64,000 bases of DNA from Actinomycetospora callitridis (lineage in GTDB: Bacteria > Actinomycetota > Actinomycetes > Mycobacteriales > Pseudonocardiaceae), in assembly GCF_028737265.1 (NCBI RefSeq), contig NZ_JAQZAK010000011.1, positions 124,001 to 188,000 on the forward strand, written 5' to 3'. A program made the translations under genes and the position numbers. Of the stretch, positions 41,552 to 50,257 are shown one piece after another. Below the pieces are notes generated by a model. That model made no database searches, was not told where the DNA came from, and saw only the letters and a list, made by a program, of their open reading frames with translations. Positions within the stretch are counted from its first letter, which is position 1. Each line of letters begins with the position of its first letter.

Positions 41552-42783
41552 GCGATCGCACCATGCGCCACGTCCCGTCCTCGGCGGCGATCGAGCGGAT
41601 CGTCGCCGAGGAGTACGGGCGGTGCGTGGCGACCCTGACCCGCGTCCTCGGCGACATCGACCTCGCCGAGGACGCGGTCCAGGACGCGCTGACCGTCGCC
41701 CTGACGCGCTGGCCCGCCGACGGCGTGCCAGCCAACCCCGGCGGCTGGCTCGTCACCACGGGCCGGCGCCGGGCCCTCGACCGGCTCCGCCGCGACGCGG
41801 TGGGGCGGGACAAGGAGCACCGGGCCGCCCGCGAGGAACCGCCGCCCGACGACGACACCCCGCAGGAGGAGGAGGGACCGGTGGACGACGATCGCCTGCG
41901 CCTGATCTTCACCTGCTGCCACCCCGCGCTCGCCCTGCCGGCACGCGTGGCCCTGACCCTGCGTCTGCTCGGCGGGCTGGGCACCGACGAGATCGCCCGC
42001 GCGTTCCTCGTGCCCGAGGCGACGATGGCGCAGCGGATCGTGCGCGCGAAGAACAAGATTCGCGCCGCGCGCATCCCGTACCGCGTGCCCCGCGACGCCG
42101 ACCTGCCCGACCGCCTGCCCGGTGTGCTCGCCGTCGTCTACCTGGTCTTCACCGAGGGCCACGCGACGGCGACGCGGGAGGACCTCGCCGCGGAGGCGAT
42201 CCGGCTCGCGCGCCTGCTCGCGCAGCTGATGCCCGACGAGCCCGAGGTCCTCGGGCTGCTCGGGCTGCTGCTGCTCACCGAGGCGCGCAGGCCGGCACGG
42301 ACGTCGGCCGACGGCGCGCGGGTGCTGCTCGCCGACCAGGACCGGACGCGCTGGGACCGGGCCATGGTCGACGAGGGCCTCGACCTCGTCCGCCGGTGCC
42401 TACGCCGCGACCGGCCCGGGCCCTACCAGGTCCAGGCCGCGATCAACGCCGTGCACGCGTCCGCGCCCGACACCGCGTCGACCGACTGGCGGCAGATCGT
42501 CGCCCTGCACGACCAGCTGCTCGCGCTGACCCCGAGCCCGACGGTCGCGCTCAACCGGGCGGTGGCGCTGGCCGAGACCGAGGGTCCGGCCGCCGCGCTG
42601 GAGATCGTCGACGCGCTCGCGGAGCGACTGGAGCGCTACCACCTCCTGCACGCCGTCCGGGCGGACCTCCTGGGCCGGCTGGGCCGCGACGACGAGGCCG
42701 ACCGGGCGCTCGAGGCGGCCCTCACCCGCACCGACGACCCCGACGACCGGGCGCTGCTCGCGGCGCGTCGTCGACGCGGCTGA
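41548..42783 (+). CDS. ECF42-type RNA polymerase sigma factor with C-terminal TPR domain
   Basis: 411 residues from GTG 41548, GTGA overlap with the DGPF gene. Sigma2: YGRCVATLTRVLGDIDLAEDAVQDALTVALTRWP (region DLAEDAVQDAL) and NPGGWLVTTGRRRALDRLRR. Sigma4: VALTLRLLGGLGTDEIARAFLVPEATMAQRIVRAKNKIR. Long C-terminal helical domain (about 190-411) of TPR type with LTEARRPARTSADG and VALNRAVALAETEGP. The C-terminal domain regulates ECF42 proteins, which lack a classical anti-sigma factor. Confidence 0.93.
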   Translation: MSDRTMRHVPSSAAIERIVAEEYGRCVATLTRVLGDIDLAEDAVQDALTVALTRWPADGVPANPGGWLVTTGRRRALDRLRRDAVGRDKEHRAAREEPPPDDDTPQEEEGPVDDDRLRLIFTCCHPALALPARVALTLRLLGGLGTDEIARAFLVPEATMAQRIVRAKNKIRAARIPYRVPRDADLPDRLPGVLAVVYLVFTEGHATATREDLAAEAIRLARLLAQLMPDEPEVLGLLGLLLLTEARRPARTSADGARVLLADQDRTRWDRAMVDEGLDLVRRCLRRDRPGPYQVQAAINAVHASAPDTASTDWRQIVALHDQLLALTPSPTVALNRAVALAETEGPAAALEIVDALAERLERYHLLHAVRADLLGRLGRDDEADRALEAALTRTDDPDDRALLAARRRRG

Positions 42784-42827
42784 CGCACCGTCACTCCGTC
42801 GCCACCCGCGGCGGGCAGGATGGCCCC

Positions 42828-43490
42828 ATGAGCGCGGAGCACCCCGCCCCCGAGATGCGGATCGGCGACCGCGAGCGGCGCGCCACCGACGATCGCCTGC
42901 GGGCGGCGCTGGACGACGGGGTGCTCACGCTCGTGGAGTACGACGAGCGCACCCGGGAGTGCTGGGCGGCCCGCACCCAGCGCGAGCTCGACGCCCTGGT
43001 CGTCGACCTGCCGAGCCCCGCCACCCCGGTGCCCGCCGAACGCCCGACCGTCGTCGACGACCGGCCTGTCGAGGCGGCTCCGCGCAAGCCGTGGCACGAG
43101 CGCCTCGGCGGCGTGGTCGTGCCGCTCGTGATCGCGGCGGCCGCGGTCTTCGTCGGCGGACACCTCGTGACGGCCGACGACGGCGGCGCGATCTTCGGCA
43201 GCCGCACCGTGAGCGTCGCGCCGGGCGACCCGGAGGCCCAGGTGGCCACGCTGTTCGGCAACACCGAGGTCGTCGTCCCGCCCGGCGTCACCGTCCGGAC
43301 GACCGGCACGATGATCTTCGGCAGCACGGAGTGCCAGCAGGCCTGCGCCGTGCCGCCCAACGGCGCGACGCTGCCCGAGGTGGTCGTCGACGCCAACGGC
43401 GCGTTCGGCTCGATCGAGGTCGTCACCCCCGCCGAGGCGGCCGCCGGCGGGATCCGGGACGACGACCGCAACGGCGATGAGGACGACTGA
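42828..43490 (+). CDS. DUF1707 domain membrane protein
   Basis: 220 residues from ATG 42828. N-terminal DUF1707: PEMRIGDRERRATDDRLRAALDDGVLTLVEYDERTRECWAARTQRELDALVVDLP (about 9-62, split motifs). One membrane helix (VVVPLVIAAAAVFVGGHLV, about 98-118), then a beta-rich outer domain with LFGNTEVVVPPGVTVRTTGTMIFGSTECQQAC, resembling cell-wall-active antibiotic response (DUF2154/LiaF-like) domains. Acidic tail. Possibly an envelope stress factor. Confidence 0.85.
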   Translation: MSAEHPAPEMRIGDRERRATDDRLRAALDDGVLTLVEYDERTRECWAARTQRELDALVVDLPSPATPVPAERPTVVDDRPVEAAPRKPWHERLGGVVVPLVIAAAAVFVGGHLVTADDGGAIFGSRTVSVAPGDPEAQVATLFGNTEVVVPPGVTVRTTGTMIFGSTECQQACAVPPNGATLPEVVVDANGAFGSIEVVTPAEAAAGGIRDDDRNGDEDD

Positions 43491-43620
43491 ACACCGTCGG
43501 TAACCGCGTCCTCGCGGAGAAAATTGTCGGTCGTCGCGGAACATCCCCAGCTCCTCGCGTCGTCACAGTGCCGAGAGCCCACCAGCCGGGCACCGCGAAC
43601 AGACCGAGAGTGAGCAGACC

Positions 43621-43944
43621 ATGAGCGCCGAGACCTACTCCTTCTCCAACGGCACCGTCTACCACGCCGACGGCACCGTGGCCGGTACCTACACCACCGA
43701 CGCCGCCGGCAACATCGACTCGGTGTCCACCGACGAGGACGGCAACGGCGCCGTCGACACCGTCATCGCCGACACCGACCACAACGGCTCCTTCGAGTCC
43801 GCCGTCGTCGACACGAACGCCGACGGCTACGGCGAGGTCGTCCTGGTCGACACCGACAACGACGGCGACTTCGACACCTCCGCGGTCGACACCGACGCCG
43901 ACGGCACCTTCGAGACCACCGCCTACGACCCCAACGGCTTCTGA
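43621..43944 (+). CDS. Acidic Asp-repeat protein, candidate calcium binder
   Basis: 107 residues from ATG 43621. Repeats of a DxDxDG-like unit: TDEDGNGAVDTVIADTDHNGSFES, DTNADGYGEVVLVDTDNDGDFDTSAVDTDADGTFET, in about 13-residue steps, like dockerin or thrombospondin type 3 calcium loops. No signal peptide and no Cys. Codons are almost all C-ending, suggesting high expression. No family recognised with certainty. Confidence 0.78.
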   Translation: MSAETYSFSNGTVYHADGTVAGTYTTDAAGNIDSVSTDEDGNGAVDTVIADTDHNGSFESAVVDTNADGYGEVVLVDTDNDGDFDTSAVDTDADGTFETTAYDPNGF

Positions 43945-43947
43945 CCC

Positions 43948-43987
43948 GTGAGCGAAGTTCCTGGCTATGGCCGGGAACTTCGCTCAC
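43948..43987. repeat. 40-bp palindrome, copy 3 of the dispersed family
   Basis: Left arm GTGAGCGAAGTTCCTGGCTA, right arm TGGCCGGGAACTTCGCTCAC; 18 of 20 pairs match. It starts 3 nt after the stop of the Asp-repeat gene and encodes the last seven codons and stop of the opposing deaminase gene. Confidence 0.88.
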
Positions 43988-44456
43988 GTAGGGACGCGCG
44001 GTGCAGGGCCCGGACCTCCTCGTCGAACGGGGGGACCGGGCCCTCCGTGTCGATGGCGGGCGCGACCTCGCGGATCGGGATCGGACGCACCGGCGAGGGC
44101 GGCGCGCCGAACTCCTCCCGCCACGCCGTCAGCTGGGCCGCCGAGCTCGCGTAGACGATCGGACCCAGCCCGACCCACGCGTGCGCGGCGGAGCACATCG
44201 GGCAGTGCTCGCCCGAGGTGTAGACGGTGCTCCCCGCCCGGTCCGCCGGGGTCAGCTCCGCGGCCGCCCACCGGGCCAGCGCGAACTCGGGGTGCCGGGT
44301 CGCGTCCCCGCCCGCGATCCGGTTGCGGTCCTCGTGCAGGACGCCACCGTCGGGACCCACGAGCACCGATCCGAACGGCTCGTCGCCGGCGTCGAGCGCC
44401 TCGCGAGCCAGCTCGACGCAGCGCCGCAGGTGGGCGTGGTCGGTGTCGGTGAGCAC
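43965..44456 (-). CDS. Nucleoside/cytidine deaminase family protein
   Basis: 163 residues, ATG 44456. Zinc-deaminase motifs: RHPEFALARWAAAEL (HxE) and TSGEHCPMCSAAHAWVGLGPIVYASS (CxxC, with His in place of the usual Pro before the first Cys, seen in one branch of the family). FGSVLVGPDGGVLHEDRN is typical. Likely deaminates a purine or pyrimidine base or nucleoside. Last seven codons lie inside the palindrome. Confidence 0.88.
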   Translation of the reverse strand: MLTDTDHAHLRRCVELAREALDAGDEPFGSVLVGPDGGVLHEDRNRIAGGDATRHPEFALARWAAAELTPADRAGSTVYTSGEHCPMCSAAHAWVGLGPIVYASSAAQLTAWREEFGAPPSPVRPIPIREVAPAIDTEGPVPPFDEEVRALHRASLRERSSRP

Positions 44457-44484
44457 GGGACCGACCGTGCCACCCGCGGCGTGC

Positions 44485-44691
44485 TCAGGCCCGGCCGGGC
44501 CGATGGGGTACCGAGATCACGACGTCGTCGGCGGTCGAGAACGTGCGGTCGGGCAGCGCCTGCAGCGCGGCGAGGGTCTTCTCGTCGCGCTCGCTGCGGT
44601 CCATCGCGTACGAGATCACCTGCGTGCGGTCCGCGGGGAACGCCATGCCCTGCAGGGCCTTGCGCACGCGCAGATCGTCGCGGTCGGTCAC
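44485..44691 (-). CDS. DUF2795 domain protein
   Basis: 68 residues from GTG 44691, chosen over 44694 for spacing from GGGAGG. LQGMAFPADRTQVISYAMDR, EKTLAALQALPDRTFSTADDV match the DUF2795 small helical domain. It is 10 nt downstream of the STAS gene, so in one operon. Function unknown. Confidence 0.8.
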   Translation of the reverse strand: MTDRDDLRVRKALQGMAFPADRTQVISYAMDRSERDEKTLAALQALPDRTFSTADDVVISVPHRPGRA

Positions 44692-44701
44692 CACGTCCTC
44701 C

Positions 44702-45124
44702 CTAGAGCCGGAACTGGCCGAGCTCGGCGGCGAGCGCCTCCGGCGGCTCGTGCAGCTCGACGCGGGCCTCCCGCGCGAGGCAGCGGATGCGCAGGCGCGC
44801 GATCACGCGGGCCAGCGCCGGGTCGCAGTGGTCGAGCCCCGCGAGGTCGATCACGAGCTCCGCGTGGGCGTGCTGCTCGATCTCGCTGCTCAGGGCACGG
44901 AGACGTTCCATCCCCGCGCGATCGAAGCGTCCGCGCAGCGCGAGCGCGACGCACCCGGGGCCGTAGGTGCGGATGCCGACGGCGCCGCGTCGGTTGCCCA
45001 CCACGGCGGGCTCCGCGTGGGCCACGGCTTCGGCGAGCGCGGCGCGGCGGCGCCGGGCGGGGTCCACGGGCAGCTCGACGTCGTCGACCGCCCCGTGGAC
45101 CGGGGCATCGGACTGGATGGTCAT
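44702..45124 (-). CDS. STAS-domain protein
   Basis: 140 residues from ATG 45124 behind GGAGG. VALALRGRFDRAGMERLRALSSEIEQHAHAELVIDLAGLDHCDPALARVIARLRIRC shows the STAS fold; the phosphorylatable Ser position reads DHCDPAL, that is no clear Ser (Cys or Asp instead), so it may be a non-switching variant. RVELHEPPEALAAELGQ closes the fold. Operon with DUF2795. Confidence 0.78.
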   Translation of the reverse strand: MTIQSDAPVHGAVDDVELPVDPARRRRAALAEAVAHAEPAVVGNRRGAVGIRTYGPGCVALALRGRFDRAGMERLRALSSEIEQHAHAELVIDLAGLDHCDPALARVIARLRIRCLAREARVELHEPPEALAAELGQFRL

Positions 45125-45275
45125 CGGACCTCCTCGTCGTGCACGGCCGGTCCGATCTCCCCGAAGGGAACCGGACCGCGGCGTCCGTAGCGGCGTGGAG
45201 GTCTCAACCGCGAAAAGCGTGATGGGAACATTACCGACCGCGACGGCGGAGCGCATCGTCCGCGTGCCACGGCCG

Positions 45276-45497
45276 TCAGCGCGTCCCTCGCGGGGCGCGG
45301 GGCTGCCGGAGCCCGTCGATCTCGGCGAGGAGATAGCCGAGCTCCCGGCGCAACCAGAGGACCCGGGAGGCCTTCTGCTCGGGCCGGGGTCGCTGACGTT
45401 CGGCCTGCAGGGCGTCGAGGATCGCGAACGCGCGCTCGAAGCGCGGGTCGAGCGCGGCGTCGACGTGGGCGCGCCACGCGGCGGATTCGGCGCTCAC
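45276..45497 (-). CDS. Small hypothetical protein
   Basis: 73 residues from GTG 45497, weak ribosome site. Helical: SAAWRAHVDAALDPRFERAFAILDALQAERQ and RVLWLRRELGYLLAEIDGLRQ, possibly a short coiled coil. Basic tail. No family recognised. Confidence 0.5.
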   Translation of the reverse strand: MSAESAAWRAHVDAALDPRFERAFAILDALQAERQRPRPEQKASRVLWLRRELGYLLAEIDGLRQPRAPRGTR

Positions 45498-45626
45498 GAT
45501 CGCGCTCGCGGGGACAGGGGATCGACCATGGTGCGACTCCCGGGACGGGCGGCGCCCGATACGGGCGCACGACTGGTGTGGTCACCGCCGCGGGTCTTGA
45601 GCGGTCGTACCGGCCGGCGGTGCTCC

Positions 45627-46397
45627 TCAGGAGATGTGGGCCGCCGAGCCGTTGTCACGTCCCCGCCGCTGGTCCGGACGGGGATCCTCCACCCACCTGG
45701 TACCCGATGGGTCGGCGATGACACGCCTGCCCGCGAGCCCGAGCAGGTGTCCCGCGAAGCCGTCCGGGGCGCGACCGACGGTGCGGGCGCTGGTGGCGAC
45801 GGGATGCGCGCCGTCGCGGACGACGCGGAACCCGGCGCGGTCCAGGCGGTCGACGAGCGCGACGTCCTCGCCCGTGGCCCGCGGCGGGAAGCCGCCGACG
45901 GCCTCGTAGGCGCGCGCCGCGATCCCGAGGCTGGCCCCGTGGACGTGACGGTGCGCGTCGCCGTCGCCGTTCTCGTAGGCGTCGCGGTAGCGCCTCCGCA
46001 CCGGGGGCGGCAGGCCCCGCCAGTCCGCGACGTCGACGGTGCCGACCCAGCCGTCGGCGCCCTCGGCGCGCGCGTCGAGCTGGGCGGCGAGCCAGTCGTG
46101 CGGCACCACGGAGTCGGCGTCGGTCGTCGCCAGCCACGACGGTCCGCGACCGAGCAGGAACGACGCCCCGGCCGCCCGCGCCCGCCCCACGGTGTGCGCG
46201 TCCAGCCGCAGCACCTCGACCCCGCACCGGCGGGCCACCGCCTCGGTGCGGTCGGTGCAGGCGTCGGCGACGACGAGCACGTCCACCCGCACGCGGTCGG
46301 CGACGGCTCCGACGGCGACCCGCAGGCCGGCGAGGCAGGCGGGGAGCAGCTCCTCCTCGTCGTGGGCGGGGACCACGACGCCCAGGACCGGCCTCAC
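45627..46397 (-). CDS. Family 2 glycosyltransferase
   Basis: 256 residues, GTG 46397 (GTGA overlap with the methyltransferase). GT-A fold: VLGVVVPAHDEEELLPACLAGL, DVLVVADACTDRTE, TTDADSVVPHDWLAAQL (DxD metal site), HVHGASLGIAARAYEAVGGF and GEDVALVDRLDRAGF (acceptor ED motif). Transfers a sugar from a nucleotide donor. Final gene of a four-gene coupled cluster. Confidence 0.9.
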   Translation of the reverse strand: MRPVLGVVVPAHDEEELLPACLAGLRVAVGAVADRVRVDVLVVADACTDRTEAVARRCGVEVLRLDAHTVGRARAAGASFLLGRGPSWLATTDADSVVPHDWLAAQLDARAEGADGWVGTVDVADWRGLPPPVRRRYRDAYENGDGDAHRHVHGASLGIAARAYEAVGGFPPRATGEDVALVDRLDRAGFRVVRDGAHPVATSARTVGRAPDGFAGHLLGLAGRRVIADPSGTRWVEDPRPDQRRGRDNGSAAHIS

Positions 46398-47002
46398 CGC
46401 AGCCCCGTCTCCTCGGCCACCGAGCGCGGCGGCGGCGGCACCCGGGCGTGGACGTCGAGCCGGAAGTCTGCCTCCTCGTGGCGCACGACCCGTGCCAGGC
46501 CCGGTCGCGTCTGCAGCTCGTCGTGCACCGCGTCGCCCTCGACGGGGTACTCCGGCGCCTCGCGCCGCCAGTGGATCGCGACCAGGTGCCCGCCCGGCTC
46601 GAGGGCGTCCTCGACCGCCCGCCAGAACGCCTCACGGTCGCCCGCGTCGAGGTAGTAGACGACCTCCGAGGCCACGACCAGGTCGAACGTCCCGTCGGGC
46701 GCACGCTCCGGCAGCGCGCCGAGCTCGACGCGCACGCCGGACCGGTCGGCCAACCGCGCTCGCGTGGCCTCGACGGCCCGCTCGGCGGGGTCCCAGCAGA
46801 CGAGCTCGTCGCAGCGCTCCGCCAGCCCCACCGAGAGCGCGCCGGACGCGCAGCCGGGCTCGAAGGCGCGCGCGTACCGCCGGCGCGGCAGGGCGGCCAG
46901 CACGACCGCGCGCTTGCGCTCCTCGTACCAGCCCTGCTCGATCCCCCACGGATCGGCGGCGTCGGAGTAGAGCGCGTCGAAGTACTCGGGTCCCAGGGTC
47001 AC
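46394..47002 (-). CDS. NodS-like SAM-dependent methyltransferase
   Basis: 202 residues, GTG 47002. YFDALYSDAADPWGIEQGWYEERKRAVVLAALPRRRYARAFEPGCASGALSVGLA (motif FEPGCASGALS binds SAM) and FDLVVASEVVYYLD. The DPWxxExxWYE entry is that of NodS/N-methyltransferase proteins. In many genomes PIG-L and this methyltransferase are fused; here they overlap by 4 nt. Confidence 0.88.
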   Translation of the reverse strand: MTLGPEYFDALYSDAADPWGIEQGWYEERKRAVVLAALPRRRYARAFEPGCASGALSVGLAERCDELVCWDPAERAVEATRARLADRSGVRVELGALPERAPDGTFDLVVASEVVYYLDAGDREAFWRAVEDALEPGGHLVAIHWRREAPEYPVEGDAVHDELQTRPGLARVVRHEEADFRLDVHARVPPPPRSVAEETGLR

Positions 47003-47736
47003 CGCGGCCCCCACACGATCTCGGCGTCCCGGCGGAAGCGCGCCAGGACCGGCGCGGAGAGGATCGTCGCGTCCCGCGGGTCGTCCGACAGCGGGGCGAT
47101 CTGGGTGGTGAAGCAGCCGATCGCGTCGGCCTTGGCGCGCCGGGCGGACGCGGGCAGCACCACCCGCCGGGCGCCGTCGAACGACACCGCCCCGGGGTCG
47201 GCCCAGTGCCAGAGCCACACCGGGTAGTGCCAGCACGCGACCCCGGCGCGCCGCGCCGCCCGCGCACCGCCGTCGCCGGTCGCGTCGTGGTCGGGGTGCC
47301 CGTCACCGTCGACCGGGACGAGGACGGTGTCGCCGTGGCGCAGCACCGCCCCGAGGCCGGCGGCGACGTCGTCGGCGGCGACCCCGCCGTCGGGCAGCTC
47401 GAGCCGGTGCACGCTCGCCCCGATCCCCAGCACCTCGAGCGCCGCGCGGCGCTCCTCGGCCCGGCGCTCGGCGAGCGTGGACGGCGCCAGCGTCGGGCTG
47501 TCCGGGTGCGAGCCCTCGCCGTCGGTCACGGCGACGACCAGCACCTCGACCGGAGCCCAGGCCGCGAGGGTCCCGCCGACGCCGAGCACCTCGTCGTCGG
47601 GATGGGGCGCGACGACCACGACACGACCCGGCGGGCGCACGGCGGCCGGGTCGCGCGCCGGGATCGTGTCCAGACCGCCCGGCGCCCACCACACGTCCTC
47701 GGGCGTCCCGTCCCCCGTCAGCGACGGCCCGCTCAC
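46999..47736 (-). CDS. PIG-L family deacetylase
   Basis: 245 residues, GTG 47736. Zinc motif VVVVAPHPDDEVLGVGG (PHPDDE, about 41-57), GEGSHPDSPTL, ERRAEERRAALEVLG and GHPDHDATGDGGARAA (HPDH). Such enzymes remove N-acetyl groups from GlcNAc-type sugars (as MshB in mycothiol or BshB). Placed between acyl-CoA dehydrogenase-like and methyltransferase genes. Confidence 0.9.
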   Translation of the reverse strand: MSGPSLTGDGTPEDVWWAPGGLDTIPARDPAAVRPPGRVVVVAPHPDDEVLGVGGTLAAWAPVEVLVVAVTDGEGSHPDSPTLAPSTLAERRAEERRAALEVLGIGASVHRLELPDGGVAADDVAAGLGAVLRHGDTVLVPVDGDGHPDHDATGDGGARAARRAGVACWHYPVWLWHWADPGAVSFDGARRVVLPASARRAKADAIGCFTTQIAPLSDDPRDATILSAPVLARFRRDAEIVWGPR

Positions 47737-48698
47737 AGCAGGAGGTCCTGGTCGCCGGCGAGCTCACCGAGGGTCGCGAGGTCCCGCTCGGCGTGGCTCT
47801 GGCGCACGTAGATCTCGAGGTCGGCGACCCGCTGCGCGTGGTCGGCGTCGCGTGCCTGCGGGCCCGGGCCGAGCGCGCGCCCGGTGCGTCGCACCGCGCT
47901 CTCCACCGCGGCCTCGACGACCGCGCGTACGCGCACGGCGCGGCGCCGGGCCGTGGCGACGGCGTCGGCGTGCGCCCGGTCGTCCGGGACGTCGACGGCC
48001 GCCGCGGCCTCGCGCAGCAGCGCCCGCGCGGCGGCCAAGTCCGCGTCGACGGCCCCGAGGTGGGCGAGGCCGTGGTCGTCGAGGCGGCCGACGCGCCCGG
48101 CGTGCCGCAGCGGCGCCGCCACCCCGACCGCGCCGCCGAACCAGGCCGCCGCCACGGCGATCGCCCCGTGCCAGAAACCGGCCCGGTCCAGGTAGGTCTC
48201 CGGGCCACCGACGGCGACGGCCGGGACGGCGTGCAGCTCGACGGTCGCGGCCGCGCTGCCCCGCATGCCGAGCGCCTGCCACTCGCCCGCCGTGACCTCG
48301 AGGCCCTCGTCGGCGAGGTCGACGGCGAACAGGCGGCGGCCGTCGTCGGCGTGCGCGGTGAGCAGCGCGTGGGTGCACGGGCCCGCGGCGCCCGAACAGA
48401 AGGGCTTGCGGCCGGTCAGCCGCCACGCGTCCCCGTCCGGCTCGGCGATCAGCTTGTCGCTCGACGACTCCGCCGCCCACACCCCCCAGCACGAGCCGGG
48501 CGGGATCTCGGGGCCGCCGAGCTCGGAGAGGATCGTCGCGGCGTCGAGGTGGGCCTCGGCGAGGCGGGCGACGTCCAGGTCCTCGGCCGCCGCCCGGGCG
48601 AGCACCGCCCAGTTGTGCAGGGTCCGGCCGTCGCCCCGTGGCGAAGGCGCCGTGCGGAACGCATCCAGGACGGGGCGCAGGGCGTCGGGGGAGGTCAT
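47733..48698 (-). CDS. Acyl-CoA dehydrogenase-like protein
   Basis: 321 residues, GTG 48698. FAD-binding middle domain: CWGVWAAESSSDKLIAEPDGDAWRLTGRKPFCSGAAG, LGMRGSAAATVELHAVP, then a helical C-domain with WFGGAVGVAAPLRHAG and VRQSHAERDLATLG. The catalytic EGT loop is not found and the protein is shorter than usual (380), so it may act as an amino-sugar or unusual thioester oxidoreductase. First of the four coupled genes. Confidence 0.85.
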   Translation of the reverse strand: MTSPDALRPVLDAFRTAPSPRGDGRTLHNWAVLARAAAEDLDVARLAEAHLDAATILSELGGPEIPPGSCWGVWAAESSSDKLIAEPDGDAWRLTGRKPFCSGAAGPCTHALLTAHADDGRRLFAVDLADEGLEVTAGEWQALGMRGSAAATVELHAVPAVAVGGPETYLDRAGFWHGAIAVAAAWFGGAVGVAAPLRHAGRVGRLDDHGLAHLGAVDADLAAARALLREAAAAVDVPDDRAHADAVATARRRAVRVRAVVEAAVESAVRRTGRALGPGPQARDADHAQRVADLEIYVRQSHAERDLATLGELAGDQDLLL

Positions 48699-48862
48699 CG
48701 CTCTCCTCGTGGCGGACGGCGCCCGACGGGTCGCGGCGCAGGACGGCCGCCGGCGTCACCACGGGGCGGAGGCTGAACCCCGGGGCGGAGTGGAGCGCCG
48801 CCGGGGTTGGGCGGCGCCCGCGCTCGGCGGACCGGGCCGTGGCTACCCGGCGTTCGGGGAAC

Positions 48863-50212
48863 TCACCCGTGCGCCGTCCGGAGCACCGCGCGCTCGAGCT
48901 GGGCCGCCACCGACACCAGCCGCGCGTCGTGCCCCGGGCCCACGACGATCTGCACCGTCGGCGGCAGCCCGCCTCCCGTATCGCTCACCGGGACGACCGC
49001 CGCGGGCAGGCCGGTGTGGTTCCAGGCCGGGGTGTGGGCGTAGTGCCGGGCCTGGGCGAGCATGGTCGGCAGGCCCCGACGCCCCGCCCAGTGCCCGACG
49101 GGCACCGCCGGTCCTCGGGCCGGAGGCGTGAGCAGCACGTCGACACCGAGGTCGGCGAGCACCCGGCGTCCCCACGCCTCCCCCTGCCGACGGGCCGGCC
49201 GGATCGCGGCGTCGGGGACGAGCCGCCCGATGCGCGCCACGTCGGCGGTGCGGCTCTCGAGCAGCGCGGGGTCGTCGACGTCCCCGGCCGCTGTGGCCAG
49301 GCCGTGCAGCATGCGGGCGACGAACCCGGCCGGCGCGGCGCCGTAGCGGAGCCGCACGTCGCGCACTTCGTGCCCGAGCCCGGCGAGGAGCTCGGCCGAC
49401 CGGCGGGCCGCGGCCTCGAGATCGGGGTCGAGGGGCAGCGCGGGCGTCACGGGCGAGGCGAGGTCGACGCCGATCCGCAGGGCCGGCGGCTCCTGCTCCG
49501 CGGCGGTCGCGAGCGGGCTCGGGAAGTCGCCGACGAGATCGAGGTAGAGCGCGGAGTCGGCGACCCGGCGTGTCAGGCAGCCCTGGACCGACAGCCCGTT
49601 CCAGCCGCCGCCCGGCGTTCGCCCGGCGCCCGGCTTGATCCCGACGAGCCCGCAGCACGCGGCGGGGATGCGGATGGAGCCCGCGCCGTCGCTCGCGGTC
49701 GCGATCCCGACGGCGCCGCCCGCCACCGCCGCCGCCGACCCGCCGGACGACCCGCCCGAGGTGCGCGTCGGGTCGAGCGGGTTGCGGGTGATGCCGGAGA
49801 ACGCCGACTCGGTGAACCCGTAGAGCGCGAGCTCGGGCAGCGTCGTCCGCCCGATCGGCACCGCGCCCGCGTGGTGCAGGGCGGTGACGATCGGACCGTC
49901 CGCACGCGCCGGCGTCCGGCGCGAGCGCGTGCCCCACGACGTCACGTGGCCCGTGGCGTCGAGGTCGTCCTTGAGTGCGATCGGTACCCCGAGCAGCGGG
50001 CCGTCCTCCCCCGCGGCGCGCCGGCGGTCGGCCTCCTGTGCGGCGGCGTGCGCGCCGTCGGCGTCGATCGCGAGGAACGCGTTCACCTCGGCGTCGAGCG
50101 CACGGGAGGCGGCGACCGCCGCGGCGGCGAGGTCGACGGCGGTGACCCGGCCCTCGCGCAGCGCCGTGGCCTGGGCGCGGGGGGTGTCGGCGACGAGGGC
50201 GGCGGGGTCCAC
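48863..50212 (-). CDS. Amidase (amidase-signature family)
   Basis: 449 residues from GTG 50212. VPIALKDDLDATG (catalytic Lys, about 76), SGGSSGGSAAAVAGG (cis-Ser), ATASDGAGSIRIPAACCGLVGIKPGAGR (nucleophile Ser in GSIRIPA). Full length for the family. A start further upstream would run through the 69-bp direct repeats, so 50212 is preferred. Substrate unknown. Confidence 0.9.
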   Translation of the reverse strand: MDPAALVADTPRAQATALREGRVTAVDLAAAAVAASRALDAEVNAFLAIDADGAHAAAQEADRRRAAGEDGPLLGVPIALKDDLDATGHVTSWGTRSRRTPARADGPIVTALHHAGAVPIGRTTLPELALYGFTESAFSGITRNPLDPTRTSGGSSGGSAAAVAGGAVGIATASDGAGSIRIPAACCGLVGIKPGAGRTPGGGWNGLSVQGCLTRRVADSALYLDLVGDFPSPLATAAEQEPPALRIGVDLASPVTPALPLDPDLEAAARRSAELLAGLGHEVRDVRLRYGAAPAGFVARMLHGLATAAGDVDDPALLESRTADVARIGRLVPDAAIRPARRQGEAWGRRVLADLGVDVLLTPPARGPAVPVGHWAGRRGLPTMLAQARHYAHTPAWNHTGLPAAVVPVSDTGGGLPPTVQIVVGPGHDARLVSVAAQLERAVLRTAHG

Positions 50213-50257
50213 GGCGCGGAACCTAGCGCCCGGCCTCGACGGACGCCGATCGTCGGC

